Assembly (NCBI RefSeq): GCF_016756535.1
Contig: NZ_AP023247.1
Span: forward strand, 4,960,501-5,024,500
Origin: Mesorhizobium sp. 131-2-1
GTDB taxonomy: Bacteria; Pseudomonadota; Alphaproteobacteria; Rhizobiales; Rhizobiaceae
Direction: 5' to 3'
Length of the DNA: 64,000 bases
Shown: positions 10,219-19,038 of the stretch, one piece after another
Numbering within the stretch: position 1 is the first letter of the stretch
Layout: each line of letters begins with the position of its first letter
Position numbers and translations under genes: made by a program
The notes under the pieces: model-generated
What the model was told of the DNA's origin: nothing
The model's database searches: none
Seen by the model: the letters and a program-made list of their open reading frames with translations, nothing else

Positions 10219-10867
10219 GCATTCGGTAGCCCATGCCGCGCACGGTTTCGATCATGTCGATGCCCATCTTCTTGCGCAACCGGCCGACGAAGACCTCGAT
10301 GGTGTTGGAATCGCGATCGAAATCCTGGTCGTAAAGATGCTCGACCAGTTCGGTGCGCGACACCACCTCGCCCATATGGTGCATGAGATAGGCAAGCAGG
10401 CGAAATTCGTGCGAGGTCAGCTTCAGCGGCACGCCGTCGACATCGGCCTTGGAGGCCTTGGTGTCGAGGCGCAGCGGCCCGCAGGTCAGTTCCGACGAGG
10501 CATGGCCGGCGGCGCGCCGGATCAGTGCCCTGACCCGCGCCAGCACTTCTTCGATGTGGAAGGGTTTGGTGACGTAGTCGTCGGCGCCGGCGTCGATGCC
10601 GGCCACCTTGTCGCTCCAGCGGTCGCGCGCGGTCAGGATCAGCACCGGCATCTTGCGGCCGCCGCGGCGCCAGCGCTCGACCACGCTGATGCCGTCCATC
10701 TGCGGCAGGCCGATGTCGAGGACGACGGCGTCGTAGGGCTCGGTGTCGCCGAGGAAATGCCCTTCCTCGCCGTCGAAGGCGCGGTCGACGACATAGCCGG
10801 CATCGATCAGCGCATCCGACACCTGCCGGTTGAGATCCTTGTCATCTTCGACGACGAGCACACGCAT
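10202..10867 (-). CDS. feuP: Response regulator FeuP
   Basis: A 221-residue OmpR-family regulator. The receiver contains the EDD pocket near residue 8, phospho-acceptor Asp51 (VVLDIGLPQMDG) and the conserved Lys in YVTKPFH. The C-terminal winged helix ends in the MIETVRGMGYRM hairpin. The start is the ATG giving MRVLVVEDD; a TTG four codons upstream is possible, but AAGAGG would then sit too close to it. It overlaps feuQ by 17 nt and follows a small exported protein by 70 nt. The arrangement matches feuN-feuP-feuQ. Confidence 0.87.
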   Translation of the reverse strand: MRVLVVEDDKDLNRQVSDALIDAGYVVDRAFDGEEGHFLGDTEPYDAVVLDIGLPQMDGISVVERWRRGGRKMPVLILTARDRWSDKVAGIDAGADDYVTKPFHIEEVLARVRALIRRAAGHASSELTCGPLRLDTKASKADVDGVPLKLTSHEFRLLAYLMHHMGEVVSRTELVEHLYDQDFDRDSNTIEVFVGRLRKKMGIDMIETVRGMGYRMREPEA

Positions 10868-10937
10868 GCCGGAGTTCAAACCTCTTGACGTTCAGGGCAG
10901 ATATACAGCGATTCCAACAGCTTGGGAAATTTCGATA

Positions 10938-11237
10938 TCAATTCAGCGGAACGACGATCTCAGTGCGGCGCGGACGCTGCCCGTCCTTGCCGGGCACCAG
11001 CACGACGATAACGCAGACCGCCTGGCCGCCACGCGTGGCTTGCGAGGCCTTGGCCAGCGTGCCGCCATTCTGCGCCGCCACCTGCTGGCCGATCGCGTAA
11101 CAGTCCGATGCGGCGACCACAAAGGGCTGCGTATCGTCAGGCGCGATGGCCGGAGCCGACATCGCCTGCGACGCGAAAAGACCGGCCGCAGCAAGCGCCA
11201 GTGTCGCGGTTCGGAAATGGGAGCGAAGCGTTTTCAT
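10938..11237 (-). CDS. Small exported protein, FeuN-like
   Basis: A 99-residue protein with a clear signal peptide (about 1-27, ending in SQAMSAPA) and a small mature domain with two cysteines (SDCYAIG and AVCVIVVL) that could form a disulfide. It lies directly upstream of feuP on the same strand. In S. meliloti a small periplasmic protein (FeuN) encoded at this place restrains FeuQ. Position, size and export fit that role, but I cannot align the two here, so the name is not assigned. Confidence 0.7.
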   Translation of the reverse strand: MKTLRSHFRTATLALAAAGLFASQAMSAPAIAPDDTQPFVVAASDCYAIGQQVAAQNGGTLAKASQATRGGQAVCVIVVLVPGKDGQRPRRTEIVVPLN

Positions 11238-11478
11238 GGTGAGCGTTGTAACGCATCGGTGCTGAACGTGAAATGAACGGTGAACGCTCGAAAAACCATG
11301 CCCGCAGACACCCCCTGAAATGCAATGCCGAACCGATTGCGATCTCGCCGTTCCCCCTCAGGCCCGACCCCGGACTAATAGCTGGAAAACCGCGGTCACG
11401 GCTAATTGTTTCGTGTGTGCAGAACTTTCGCGTTGCCCCGGGTAGGATGCGAAGACCCGATCAGGAGAGGAGCAGGCG

Positions 11479-11865
11479 ATGCGACGTGGTGAACTTGCCG
11501 GGCTTTACCGCGGCTACATCGCCTGCCTCAACGCCCAGGACTGGGCCAATCTCGGCCAGTTCGTCGACGAGGAGGTGCGCTACAATGGCGAAACGATCGG
11601 ACTGTCGGGCTATCGCCGCATGCTCGAAGGCGATTTCGAGGCCATTCCCGATCTCCGCTTCACCATCGGGCTCCTGGTCAGCCAGCCACCGCGCGTGGCT
11701 GCCCGCCTGCATTTCGATTGCAGGCCCAAGGGCACGCTGTTCGGGCTGAAGGTGAACGGCAAGCGGGTTCGCTTCGCCGAAAACGTCTTCTACGAATTCC
11801 GCGACGCGCGGATATGCGAGGTCTGGTCGGTCATCGACAAGGCCGAGATCGCTGCACAGCTCTAA
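11479..11865 (+). CDS. SnoaL-like ester cyclase-family protein
   Basis: A 128-residue protein of the SnoaL/NTF2-like alpha+beta barrel fold. It opens with a helix (ELAGLYRGYIACLNAQDW), then the typical VDEEVRYNGETIGLSGYR segment, and closes with FAENVFYEFRDARICEVWSV. Members of this fold bind small hydrophobic ligands and a few are polyketide cyclases; the substrate here cannot be told. A strong ribosome site (AGGAGAGGAG) precedes the ATG. It ends 2 nt from the convergent DUF3168 gene and looks monocistronic. Confidence 0.8.
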   Translation: MRRGELAGLYRGYIACLNAQDWANLGQFVDEEVRYNGETIGLSGYRRMLEGDFEAIPDLRFTIGLLVSQPPRVAARLHFDCRPKGTLFGLKVNGKRVRFAENVFYEFRDARICEVWSVIDKAEIAAQL

Positions 11866-11867
11866 AG

Positions 11868-12275
11868 TCAGGCATCTTGCCTCGTGATGGCGCGGAAGCG
11901 CAGCAGCCCATGATGCACCGCCAGGTCCTCGTCATAGCGGGCCTCGGCGAACTCCAGAGACAGGCGTGTTTGGCCGTGCGGACCGATGGACAGCGCCGCT
12001 CCGGCGAGACGCGCCTCGATGCGGTCCATGATGAGGCGGGTTTCGGTCTCGCCATGGGCTTTCGACCAGACATGCAGCGTGACAAGCTGGTCGGCGTCGT
12101 TGTCGGCGCCGGTGTCCAGATCGAAAGCGCTGGTATGACCGCACGTCACATAGGGGAAGGCAGCGTTACCGGTTGGCCGCTCAAGCAGGCCGGCGCCGCC
12201 CAGCAGCGCGGTCAGCTTCGTGTCGCTCTTCAAACGCTGGAACAAGGCCTGCAGCAAATCGTCGGGCGCCGTCAT
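11868..12275 (-). CDS. DUF3168 protein (phage/GTA tail-completion type)
   Basis: A 135-residue protein with the DUF3168 pattern: a short N-terminal helix (LLQALFQRLKSD), the segment FPYVTCGH, then SKAHGETETRLIMDRIEARL and a beta-rich end. The family includes head-tail or tail-completion proteins of siphophages and of the Rhodobacter-type gene transfer agent. No other tail, capsid or terminase gene is nearby, so this is a solitary copy. It could be a remnant of a gene transfer agent or prophage, or a captured gene. Confidence 0.7.
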   Translation of the reverse strand: MTAPDDLLQALFQRLKSDTKLTALLGGAGLLERPTGNAAFPYVTCGHTSAFDLDTGADNDADQLVTLHVWSKAHGETETRLIMDRIEARLAGAALSIGPHGQTRLSLEFAEARYDEDLAVHHGLLRFRAITRQDA

Positions 12276-12516
12276 GGTCGTCTCCGCTCGCCTGTCATGA
12301 CTTGACCAAACCTCTACGCCGTCGGCAGTTTCGCTTGCAGCGTAGCTACCTACAAGTACCTGCGCCAGATCACGAGGCCGTCAATGTAGCGGCCTTTCGC
12401 GCCAGGACACTTTTCAAGGATACCGACCAGCCAGTTAATTTACTTTGGCATGCGAGGCGTTTGAAAAACGGTGATATGAACGTGCCTCGTTTCTCTGGAC
12501 ATTCGAGGTCATTTTC

Positions 12517-12732
12517 GTGCGCGAGCCATCGCTGCTGCCTGTTTTTGGAAAGCTTGGGGTCAAGCCACCGGCCGTGATTGTGGCGGCGCCGATCACATCG
12601 AAAGTCATGCACAAGATGCCGAACCGCATACGGGAGGCTCTGTCCCAACACGGGGGCTTGGCCTTGAAGCTGTCCGTGCTGGTCTGGACTATCCTCGTCC
12701 TGGTGGCAGTGTTCTTCATATCGAAGGCTTGA
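12517..12732 (+). CDS. Possible small single-pass membrane protein
   Basis: A 71-residue reading frame from a GTG with GAGG about 8 nt upstream. The last third is one hydrophobic helix (LSVLVWTILVLVAVFFIS) after an amphipathic segment. No family is recognised. Overlapping frames on the other strand are also open, so coding is uncertain. The surrounding interval 12276-12857 shows no better candidate. Confidence 0.35.
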   Translation: MREPSLLPVFGKLGVKPPAVIVAAPITSKVMHKMPNRIREALSQHGGLALKLSVLVWTILVLVAVFFISKA

Positions 12733-12857
12733 CGGCGGGGAACGCCAGACCGAAGAGATGCGCGACCAGCAGAACCGCCGCGACGTCGAGCGTCGAGCAA
12801 ACGCGGACCGCAAATCCTGACGCCGGCACGGCCCGCTGGCCATTACGACAATCGCAT

Positions 12858-13124
12858 TCAGCCGAAATCGGCGGCGGTCAGCACATACATGCTCCTGCGG
12901 GTGCGGGCATAGGCCTTGCTGGCGACGTCATGGATGGAACCGGAAGCCGTATCGAAGGCCGCCAGATACGCGGCTTCGGCGGTCGCCGTTCCTGGCGGCG
13001 CATTGGAAATGGCATTCGCGGCGACCGAGAAGGAAATCTGGAACATGCCGTCATGGCCGACGAAGCGAATTCGTCTGCCGGCCTCGTCATAGCTGCGGCT
13101 TCGGTTGGGGAATGTAAGGCTCAT
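12858..13124 (-). CDS. DUF1488 family protein
   Basis: An 88-residue protein beginning with the family hallmark MSLTFPNRSRSYDEAG followed by RRIRFVGHDG. This matches DUF1488, a small alpha/beta protein group common in Proteobacteria and without a defined function. Its ATG overlaps the stop of the preceding 87-residue gene (ATGA), so the two are cotranscribed. No regulatory signal is apparent. Confidence 0.8.
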   Translation of the reverse strand: MSLTFPNRSRSYDEAGRRIRFVGHDGMFQISFSVAANAISNAPPGTATAEAAYLAAFDTASGSIHDVASKAYARTRRSMYVLTAADFG

Positions 13125-13384
13125 GACTTTACCTCCGTCGAAGCGGTCTTCTTCACCGCCCGCGGTGCCCGCTTCTTTTTCGGTGTGGGGTTCAGGGCTT
13201 CGGCAACACGGTCGGCCTCCTCCTTGGCCAGCCGCAACTCCCTCAGCCGTGCCGTCTTAATGATCCTGGCCTTCGCCTCGGACAGATACTCGGCCGTCGC
13301 CTTGTTTCGCTCCACCGTCTTCTTCTGCCTTTCCAGGAAGCGGGCCTCGGCCTTTTCCATGATGCTTTGACTGGCTTCGCCCAT
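13121..13384 (-). CDS. Small basic coiled-coil protein
   Basis: An 87-residue, strongly charged protein. Residues about 5-62 are helical and rich in Lys, Glu, Arg and Ala (coiled-coil-like), and the tail is Lys/Pro-rich (NPTPKKKRAPRAVKK). GGGAGA lies 7-8 nt before the ATG. It is coupled to the DUF1488 gene by a 4-nt overlap and is divergent from groES. The tail resembles nucleic-acid-binding tails of small alphaproteobacterial proteins, but the function is unknown. Confidence 0.65.
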   Translation of the reverse strand: MGEASQSIMEKAEARFLERQKKTVERNKATAEYLSEAKARIIKTARLRELRLAKEEADRVAEALNPTPKKKRAPRAVKKTASTEVKS

Positions 13385-13552
13385 CGTCGAAATCTCCCTT
13401 TGCGGCTGCCGCCGTTAAAATGAATTCACTTGTTAAGATAGCTATCCATAATTGGAATTTCAATTTTTGAAATATTTGGAGCCGGTCGCGTTTTTAGAAA
13501 TCCGGTGGGGAAATAATACTTTTCAATATTTGTGATGGCCGGGGAATAATTT

Positions 13553-13579
13553 TTGGCACTCCTATCTATCGAGTGCCAA
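13553..13579 (+). promoter_or_regulatory. CIRCE operator (HrcA site) of groESL
   Basis: A perfect 9-N9-9 inverted repeat, TTGGCACTC then 9 nt then GAGTGCCAA, 53 nt before the groES ATG. It matches the CIRCE consensus (TTAGCACTC-N9-GAGTGCTAA) except for one symmetric change (A to G, T to C). HrcA repression of groESL is expected. The 150 nt upstream is AT-rich and holds a second palindrome, TTTCAA-TTT-TTGAAA at 13458-13472. Confidence 0.9.
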
Positions 13580-13632
13580 TCGGTCTATAAGAAGGACGTG
13601 GCCGCCTGTGCCGGCCCCAGAAAGAAGTTTCC

Positions 13633-13995
13633 ATGAAATTCCGGCCACTCCACGACCGCGTCGTCATCCGGCGCGCCGAAAGCGACACCATATCCAAAGG
13701 TGGCATCATCATCCCCGACAATGCCAAGGAGAAGCCGCAGGAAGGCGAAGTGATCGCCGTTGGCCCAGGCGCGCGCGACGAAAGCGGCGCGCTGATCGCG
13801 CTCGACGTCAAGGCGGGCGACTTCATCCTGTTCGGCAGATGGTCGGGCACTGAGGTCAAGCTCGATGGCGAGGATCTTCTGATCATGAAGGAAGCCGACA
13901 TCATGGGCATCATCGACAAGAGCGAGATGAGCATCATCGGCAAGAGCGAGATGGGCATCATCGACAAGACAAAGGCCGTCAAGAAGGCCGCCTGA
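13633..13995 (+). CDS. groES: Co-chaperonin GroES with extended C-terminus
   Basis: Cap of the GroEL folding chamber. The start [10 protein letters not shown], the mobile loop (about 16-31) and the closing ADIMGIID strand are canonical. The protein is 120 residues, whereas GroES is usually about 95-104. After the normal end it gains two octapeptide copies, SEMSIIGK (97-104) and SEMGIIDK (105-112), then a Lys-rich tail. The repeat also exists in the DNA as 24-bp units (13897-13968). The frame is intact and groEL follows 42 nt later, so the gene is probably expressed. Confidence 0.95.
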   Translation: MKFRPLHDRVVIRRAESDTISKGGIIIPDNAKEKPQEGEVIAVGPGARDESGALIALDVKAGDFILFGRWSGTEVKLDGEDLLIMKEADIMGIIDKSEMSIIGKSEMGIIDKTKAVKKAA

Positions 13996-15663
<1,668 letters not shown>

Positions 15664-15752
15664 CCAACTCCCCTGCCGGAAACAGATCTGCAATGCCCGG
15701 CGCCGGCACGTCGGGCGACTGATCCGAACACAAATCAAAAAGGAACTGTTCC

Positions 15753-16142
15753 GTGGCCACACAAAGCAGCAAGCCATCTCTCGCGCGTCGATGGGAAGAC
15801 TACCAGCCGGGCAAATCCGCACTTTTCTGGGCGTGCGCGGCGACTGTCGTCGCCACGCTGATCGTCGGTTTCAACTGGGGCGGCTGGGTGACAGGCGGCA
15901 CGTCGCGCTCGCTGGCGGCAACCGCCGGCGATGTTGCGCGCGGCGAACTGGCCTCGGCCATCTGCGTCGATCGCTTCAACGCTGCGCCCGACGCGGCGGC
16001 CAAGCGTGTCGAGCTCAAGGCCCTGACCGACAGCTACACGAAGCGCCAGTTCATCGAAAAAGGCGGCTGGGCAACCATGCCCGGGAAAACCTCTCCGGAC
16101 AGGCTCGGTGCCGAAAGCTGCGCGGTTGCTGTCGCCGCCTGA
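15753..16142 (+). CDS. Conserved small membrane-anchored protein downstream of groEL
   Basis: A 129-residue protein starting at a GTG with AAGGA about 8 nt upstream. One membrane helix (about 22-43) lies near the N-terminus. The rest is probably periplasmic and holds two Cys (SAICVDRF and AESCAVAV) and the segment YTKRQFIEKGGWATMPG. No function is known. It lies 89 nt after groEL and may share its transcript. Confidence 0.75.
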   Translation: MATQSSKPSLARRWEDYQPGKSALFWACAATVVATLIVGFNWGGWVTGGTSRSLAATAGDVARGELASAICVDRFNAAPDAAAKRVELKALTDSYTKRQFIEKGGWATMPGKTSPDRLGAESCAVAVAA

Positions 16143-16245
16143 AGTTATCGACCTATCCGAAGCGCAAGACCTCTTCACGAGAGCCTGAAAGGCATGGGCC
16201 GGGGGATCCTCCCCGGCACAGCCCGATGGCAGGGAGATCGCGACA

Positions 16246-16410
16246 ATGATTACGTTCGTGCCGAAACCAAGTGCCATGCCGGCGAGCGAACCAGCCGAGG
16301 AAAGCCGCTTCGATCGTATTCGCCGACTTGCCGCTGAAAAGCACAAGAAATCTGACCCGGGCACGATACGCCGCGACCCGCCGAAGACAGGGGACAAGCG
16401 CCCCATGTGA
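16246..16410 (+). CDS. Small charged protein (54 residues)
   Basis: An ATG with GGGAG 7-8 nt upstream opens a 54-codon frame ending in TGA at 16410. The product is rich in Lys, Arg, Pro and Asp (for example ESRFDRIRRLAAEKHKK in the middle) with no signal or membrane segment. It is too short for family assignment. The strong ribosome site and the sequence character support translation. Confidence 0.45.
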   Translation: MITFVPKPSAMPASEPAEESRFDRIRRLAAEKHKKSDPGTIRRDPPKTGDKRPM

Positions 16411-16458
16411 CGACTGCCGATCCTCGGCAGCCGCCATGCAATCGACGGCATCAATCGC

Positions 16459-17352
16459 TCATCGCGCCTCGCCGCTGATCAGCGCGGCATGGTCCTTGAT
16501 GACGGCGGTGACAAAGCGGATGACGGCCCGCACCGGCGCTTCGGCGCCGATTTCGCGGCGGTAGACGAGCGAGACGGCATGGCTGCCGAGAATGTCGGGA
16601 GCGAGCCGCACCATGCGTGGTTCCGCTTCGGCCAGCATGCACGGCATCGCCGCGAGGCCGGCGCCGCTCAGGGCCGCCGCCAGCATCTCGGTCATTTCGG
16701 CGACGCGAAACACCGTTGTCGCGCCGGCGCCGTGCGCTTCGATCCATCGGGCGCCGGGCACCCTGGCCAGGTTCTCGTGGAAGCCGATGATCTCATGTCC
16801 GGCCAGCCGGCGAGGATCGATTGGCATCGGGTGGCGCTCGAGATAGGGACCGGACGCATAGAGCGACCAGCCCGCGTCACATAGCTTGCGCGCGATCAGC
16901 GTTTCGTCGGCGACGACGCCCATTCTGACCGCTAGATCGGCCTCGCCGTGCAGGAGATCGACCGGACGACTGCCGCTGGTCAATTCCAGGCTGATGTCGG
17001 GGCAGGCCTTGTGGAAAGCCGCCATGCGTTCGGCGAAGTACGGGCTTAGGCCGGTCGGCAGCGCCAGCCTGACACGGCGCGTGCCGGAACGCACCAGCGC
17101 GGTCATCGCTTCGATGGCGCGCTCCAGATCCTCGCCGAACGGCAGCAATCTCTTGCCGAGAGGCGTTACCTCGATGCCTTGCGGTCCGCGCATGACGAGC
17201 GAGGCGCCGAGCGCGCCCTCGAGGGCCGCCAGGCGCCGGCTGATGGTGGTGTGCCGCACGCCAAGCGCGCGCGCAGCACCCGAGAGCGTCCCCGCCCGCG
17301 CCGCGGCGAGAAAGTAGCGCAGATCGTTCCAGTCCGGTTCACCGGTTTTCAT
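16459..17352 (-). CDS. LysR-family transcriptional regulator
   Basis: A 297-residue regulator. The N-terminal winged helix-turn-helix (about 6-65) contains TLSGAARALGVRHTTISRRL, followed by a periplasmic-binding-protein-like effector domain. The ATG at 17352 was chosen over an in-frame ATG three codons upstream because the HTH then begins at the usual distance. It is divergent from the methyltransferase gene, with 125 nt between them, which is the usual LysR target arrangement. The effector is unknown. Confidence 0.9.
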   Translation of the reverse strand: MKTGEPDWNDLRYFLAAARAGTLSGAARALGVRHTTISRRLAALEGALGASLVMRGPQGIEVTPLGKRLLPFGEDLERAIEAMTALVRSGTRRVRLALPTGLSPYFAERMAAFHKACPDISLELTSGSRPVDLLHGEADLAVRMGVVADETLIARKLCDAGWSLYASGPYLERHPMPIDPRRLAGHEIIGFHENLARVPGARWIEAHGAGATTVFRVAEMTEMLAAALSGAGLAAMPCMLAEAEPRMVRLAPDILGSHAVSLVYRREIGAEAPVRAVIRFVTAVIKDHAALISGEAR

Positions 17353-17477
17353 CGGGCACATTCTAGACCAGTTCGCTGCCGGATGCCTGTGCGGTTTTGC
17401 ACAGGCTTGCGCGAAAATCGCGAATGGCCGGACCAAGCCGTCCGCGCGAGGATCGGCCCAGATTTCGGGAGCGAGCC

Positions 17478-18371
17478 ATGGATATCGACAACCTGCGAAT
17501 GACGGTGGCGCGACACGCCGCATCGGCAAATGCGCTGGCAGCGATCGGCCTGGCGTTGGATGCGCGTGTGCGCGGTACGGTGCTCGACGGCAATGCCGCC
17601 CGCCGCGCCGAAGCGGTACTCGGCAGTCTCGGCCTCTCGGGCATCGTGGCCAATGCCAGCGTGGCCGAACTGGCCCCGGTGCTGGCCGGCATCAAGGTCG
17701 ACTTTTTGTCGGGCGGCAAGCTGGTGTCTGAGCCGTCCGCCAGCGCGGAGGCCAGGGAGGCCAGCCTGCGGCAGGCCATGGGCGACGTCTCGAGCGGCTT
17801 CCCGGCGCTGCTGAAGCGTTTGATCACGCCGCAGCTTGCAGGTTTGCCGGAGAGGCTCGAGGCGCCTGGCGCGGCCTTCCTCGATATTGGCGTCGGCGTC
17901 GCCGCGCTGTCTTTGTCGATGCTGCGGCAGTGGCCGGAGCTCAGGGCGGTTGGTGTCGATCGGTCTTCCGACGCCATCGCGCAGGCCCGTTGCAATGTCG
18001 AAGCGGCCGGCGTCGCGGACCGCATCGAGCTGCGCGTCGGCCTTGGCCAGGACATTGCGGACAAGGACATGTTCGACCTCGCCTTCGTGCCAAGCGCCTT
18101 CATTCCAGAAGCGCATGTCGGGGCGATCGTCGCGCGCTGCCGCGCGGCCCTCAGGCCCGGCGGCTGGCTGCTGTTGGCGATGATCAATCCCGGTCCGGAC
18201 GCGCTGGCGCAGGCGGTTGCCCACTTCCGCACCACCATCTGGGGCGGCACGGTGTTCGAAAGAGGCGCCGCCGAGGCGCTGGTCGAACGAAGCGGCTATG
18301 CCGAGACGAAGCTTCTGCCCGGCCCGGCCGGGGCGCCGGTGGCTTTCGTCGCCGGGCGCAAGCCGGGTTGA
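17478..18371 (+). CDS. Class I SAM-dependent methyltransferase
   Basis: A 297-residue enzyme. An N-terminal helical part (about 1-135), resembling the dimerisation domain of O-methyltransferases, precedes a Rossmann fold. Motif I is AFLDIGVGVAALSLSML, and AVGVDRSSDAIAQARCN follows with the ribose-binding Asp. LRPGGWLLLAM is the usual post-motif strand. Substrate not identifiable. GGGAG precedes the ATG. It is probably controlled by the divergent LysR gene and may be cotranscribed with the NAD(P)-binding protein 31 nt downstream. Confidence 0.85.
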   Translation: MDIDNLRMTVARHAASANALAAIGLALDARVRGTVLDGNAARRAEAVLGSLGLSGIVANASVAELAPVLAGIKVDFLSGGKLVSEPSASAEAREASLRQAMGDVSSGFPALLKRLITPQLAGLPERLEAPGAAFLDIGVGVAALSLSMLRQWPELRAVGVDRSSDAIAQARCNVEAAGVADRIELRVGLGQDIADKDMFDLAFVPSAFIPEAHVGAIVARCRAALRPGGWLLLAMINPGPDALAQAVAHFRTTIWGGTVFERGAAEALVERSGYAETKLLPGPAGAPVAFVAGRKPG

Positions 18372-18402
18372 CAGCCGAGGAGACTGGCCAGGGAGGCTGG
18401 TG

Positions 18403-19035
18403 ATGAAACTGCTGATCTTTGGCGCCTCGGGCGCGACGGGCCGTGCTCTTGTCTCGGCAGCGCTGGCCGAGGGGCATGCGGTGACCGCTTTCGTCCGCAC
18501 GCCGGGCAAGCTTGCCATCAGCGATAAGAGGCTGAGTATGATCGTCGGCGACGTCGCCGACCGGCAAGCGGTGGAGCGCGCCATCGCCGGGCAAGACGCA
18601 GTCTTGAGCTGTCTCGGCGGCGGCGTGCTGCTGAGGCACGATGGGGCCGTCATCGCCGGCGTCGGCCACATCGTCGATGCCATGCGGCGGACCGGGCCGG
18701 CCCGGCTGATCTACCTGTCATTCCTTGGCGTGCGCGACAGCCGGCGGCAGTTGGGGCCACTGCTCGGCGGCATCATCGCGCCGCTCGTGCTGCGTCATGA
18801 AGTGGCGGATCACGAAACGAAGGAAGGCCTTATCGCGCAATCCGGCCTCGACTGGACGATCGTACGGCCGCCCAAGCTCACCAATGGCGCGGCGACCGGC
18901 AAGTTTCGCCACGGCAACGGCATCCGGGCGGCATCGCTGCTACCGACGCTGGCGCGCACCGACGTGGCGGCCTTCATGCTCGGCCAGATCAGCGACGCCA
19001 CCTACTCGCGCAAGGCGGTTTCCCTATTGCACTGA
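18403..19035 (+). CDS. NAD(P)-binding NmrA/atypical SDR family protein
   Basis: A 210-residue Rossmann protein opening with MKLLIFGASGATGRALV (dinucleotide-binding GASGATG). It contains the VGDVADRQAVERAIAGQDAV and LDWTIVRPPKLTNG segments typical of atypical short-chain dehydrogenases (YwnB/NmrA-like). The classical YxxxK pair is not evident, so it may be a sensor or a flavin-reductase-like enzyme. GGGAGG precedes the ATG. Ends 3 nt from the convergent mttB gene. Confidence 0.85.
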   Translation: MKLLIFGASGATGRALVSAALAEGHAVTAFVRTPGKLAISDKRLSMIVGDVADRQAVERAIAGQDAVLSCLGGGVLLRHDGAVIAGVGHIVDAMRRTGPARLIYLSFLGVRDSRRQLGPLLGGIIAPLVLRHEVADHETKEGLIAQSGLDWTIVRPPKLTNGAATGKFRHGNGIRAASLLPTLARTDVAAFMLGQISDATYSRKAVSLLH

Positions 19036-19038
19036 TCC

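Noticed and set aside
12370..12843. Minus-strand frames in the interval 12370-12843
   Set aside because: No ribosome site and odd composition; the plus-strand small membrane frame is the slightly better candidate.
13897..13968. Possible CRISPR-like or VNTR array
   Set aside because: Three direct 24-bp units inside an intact groES frame with no spacers; it is a coding tandem repeat.
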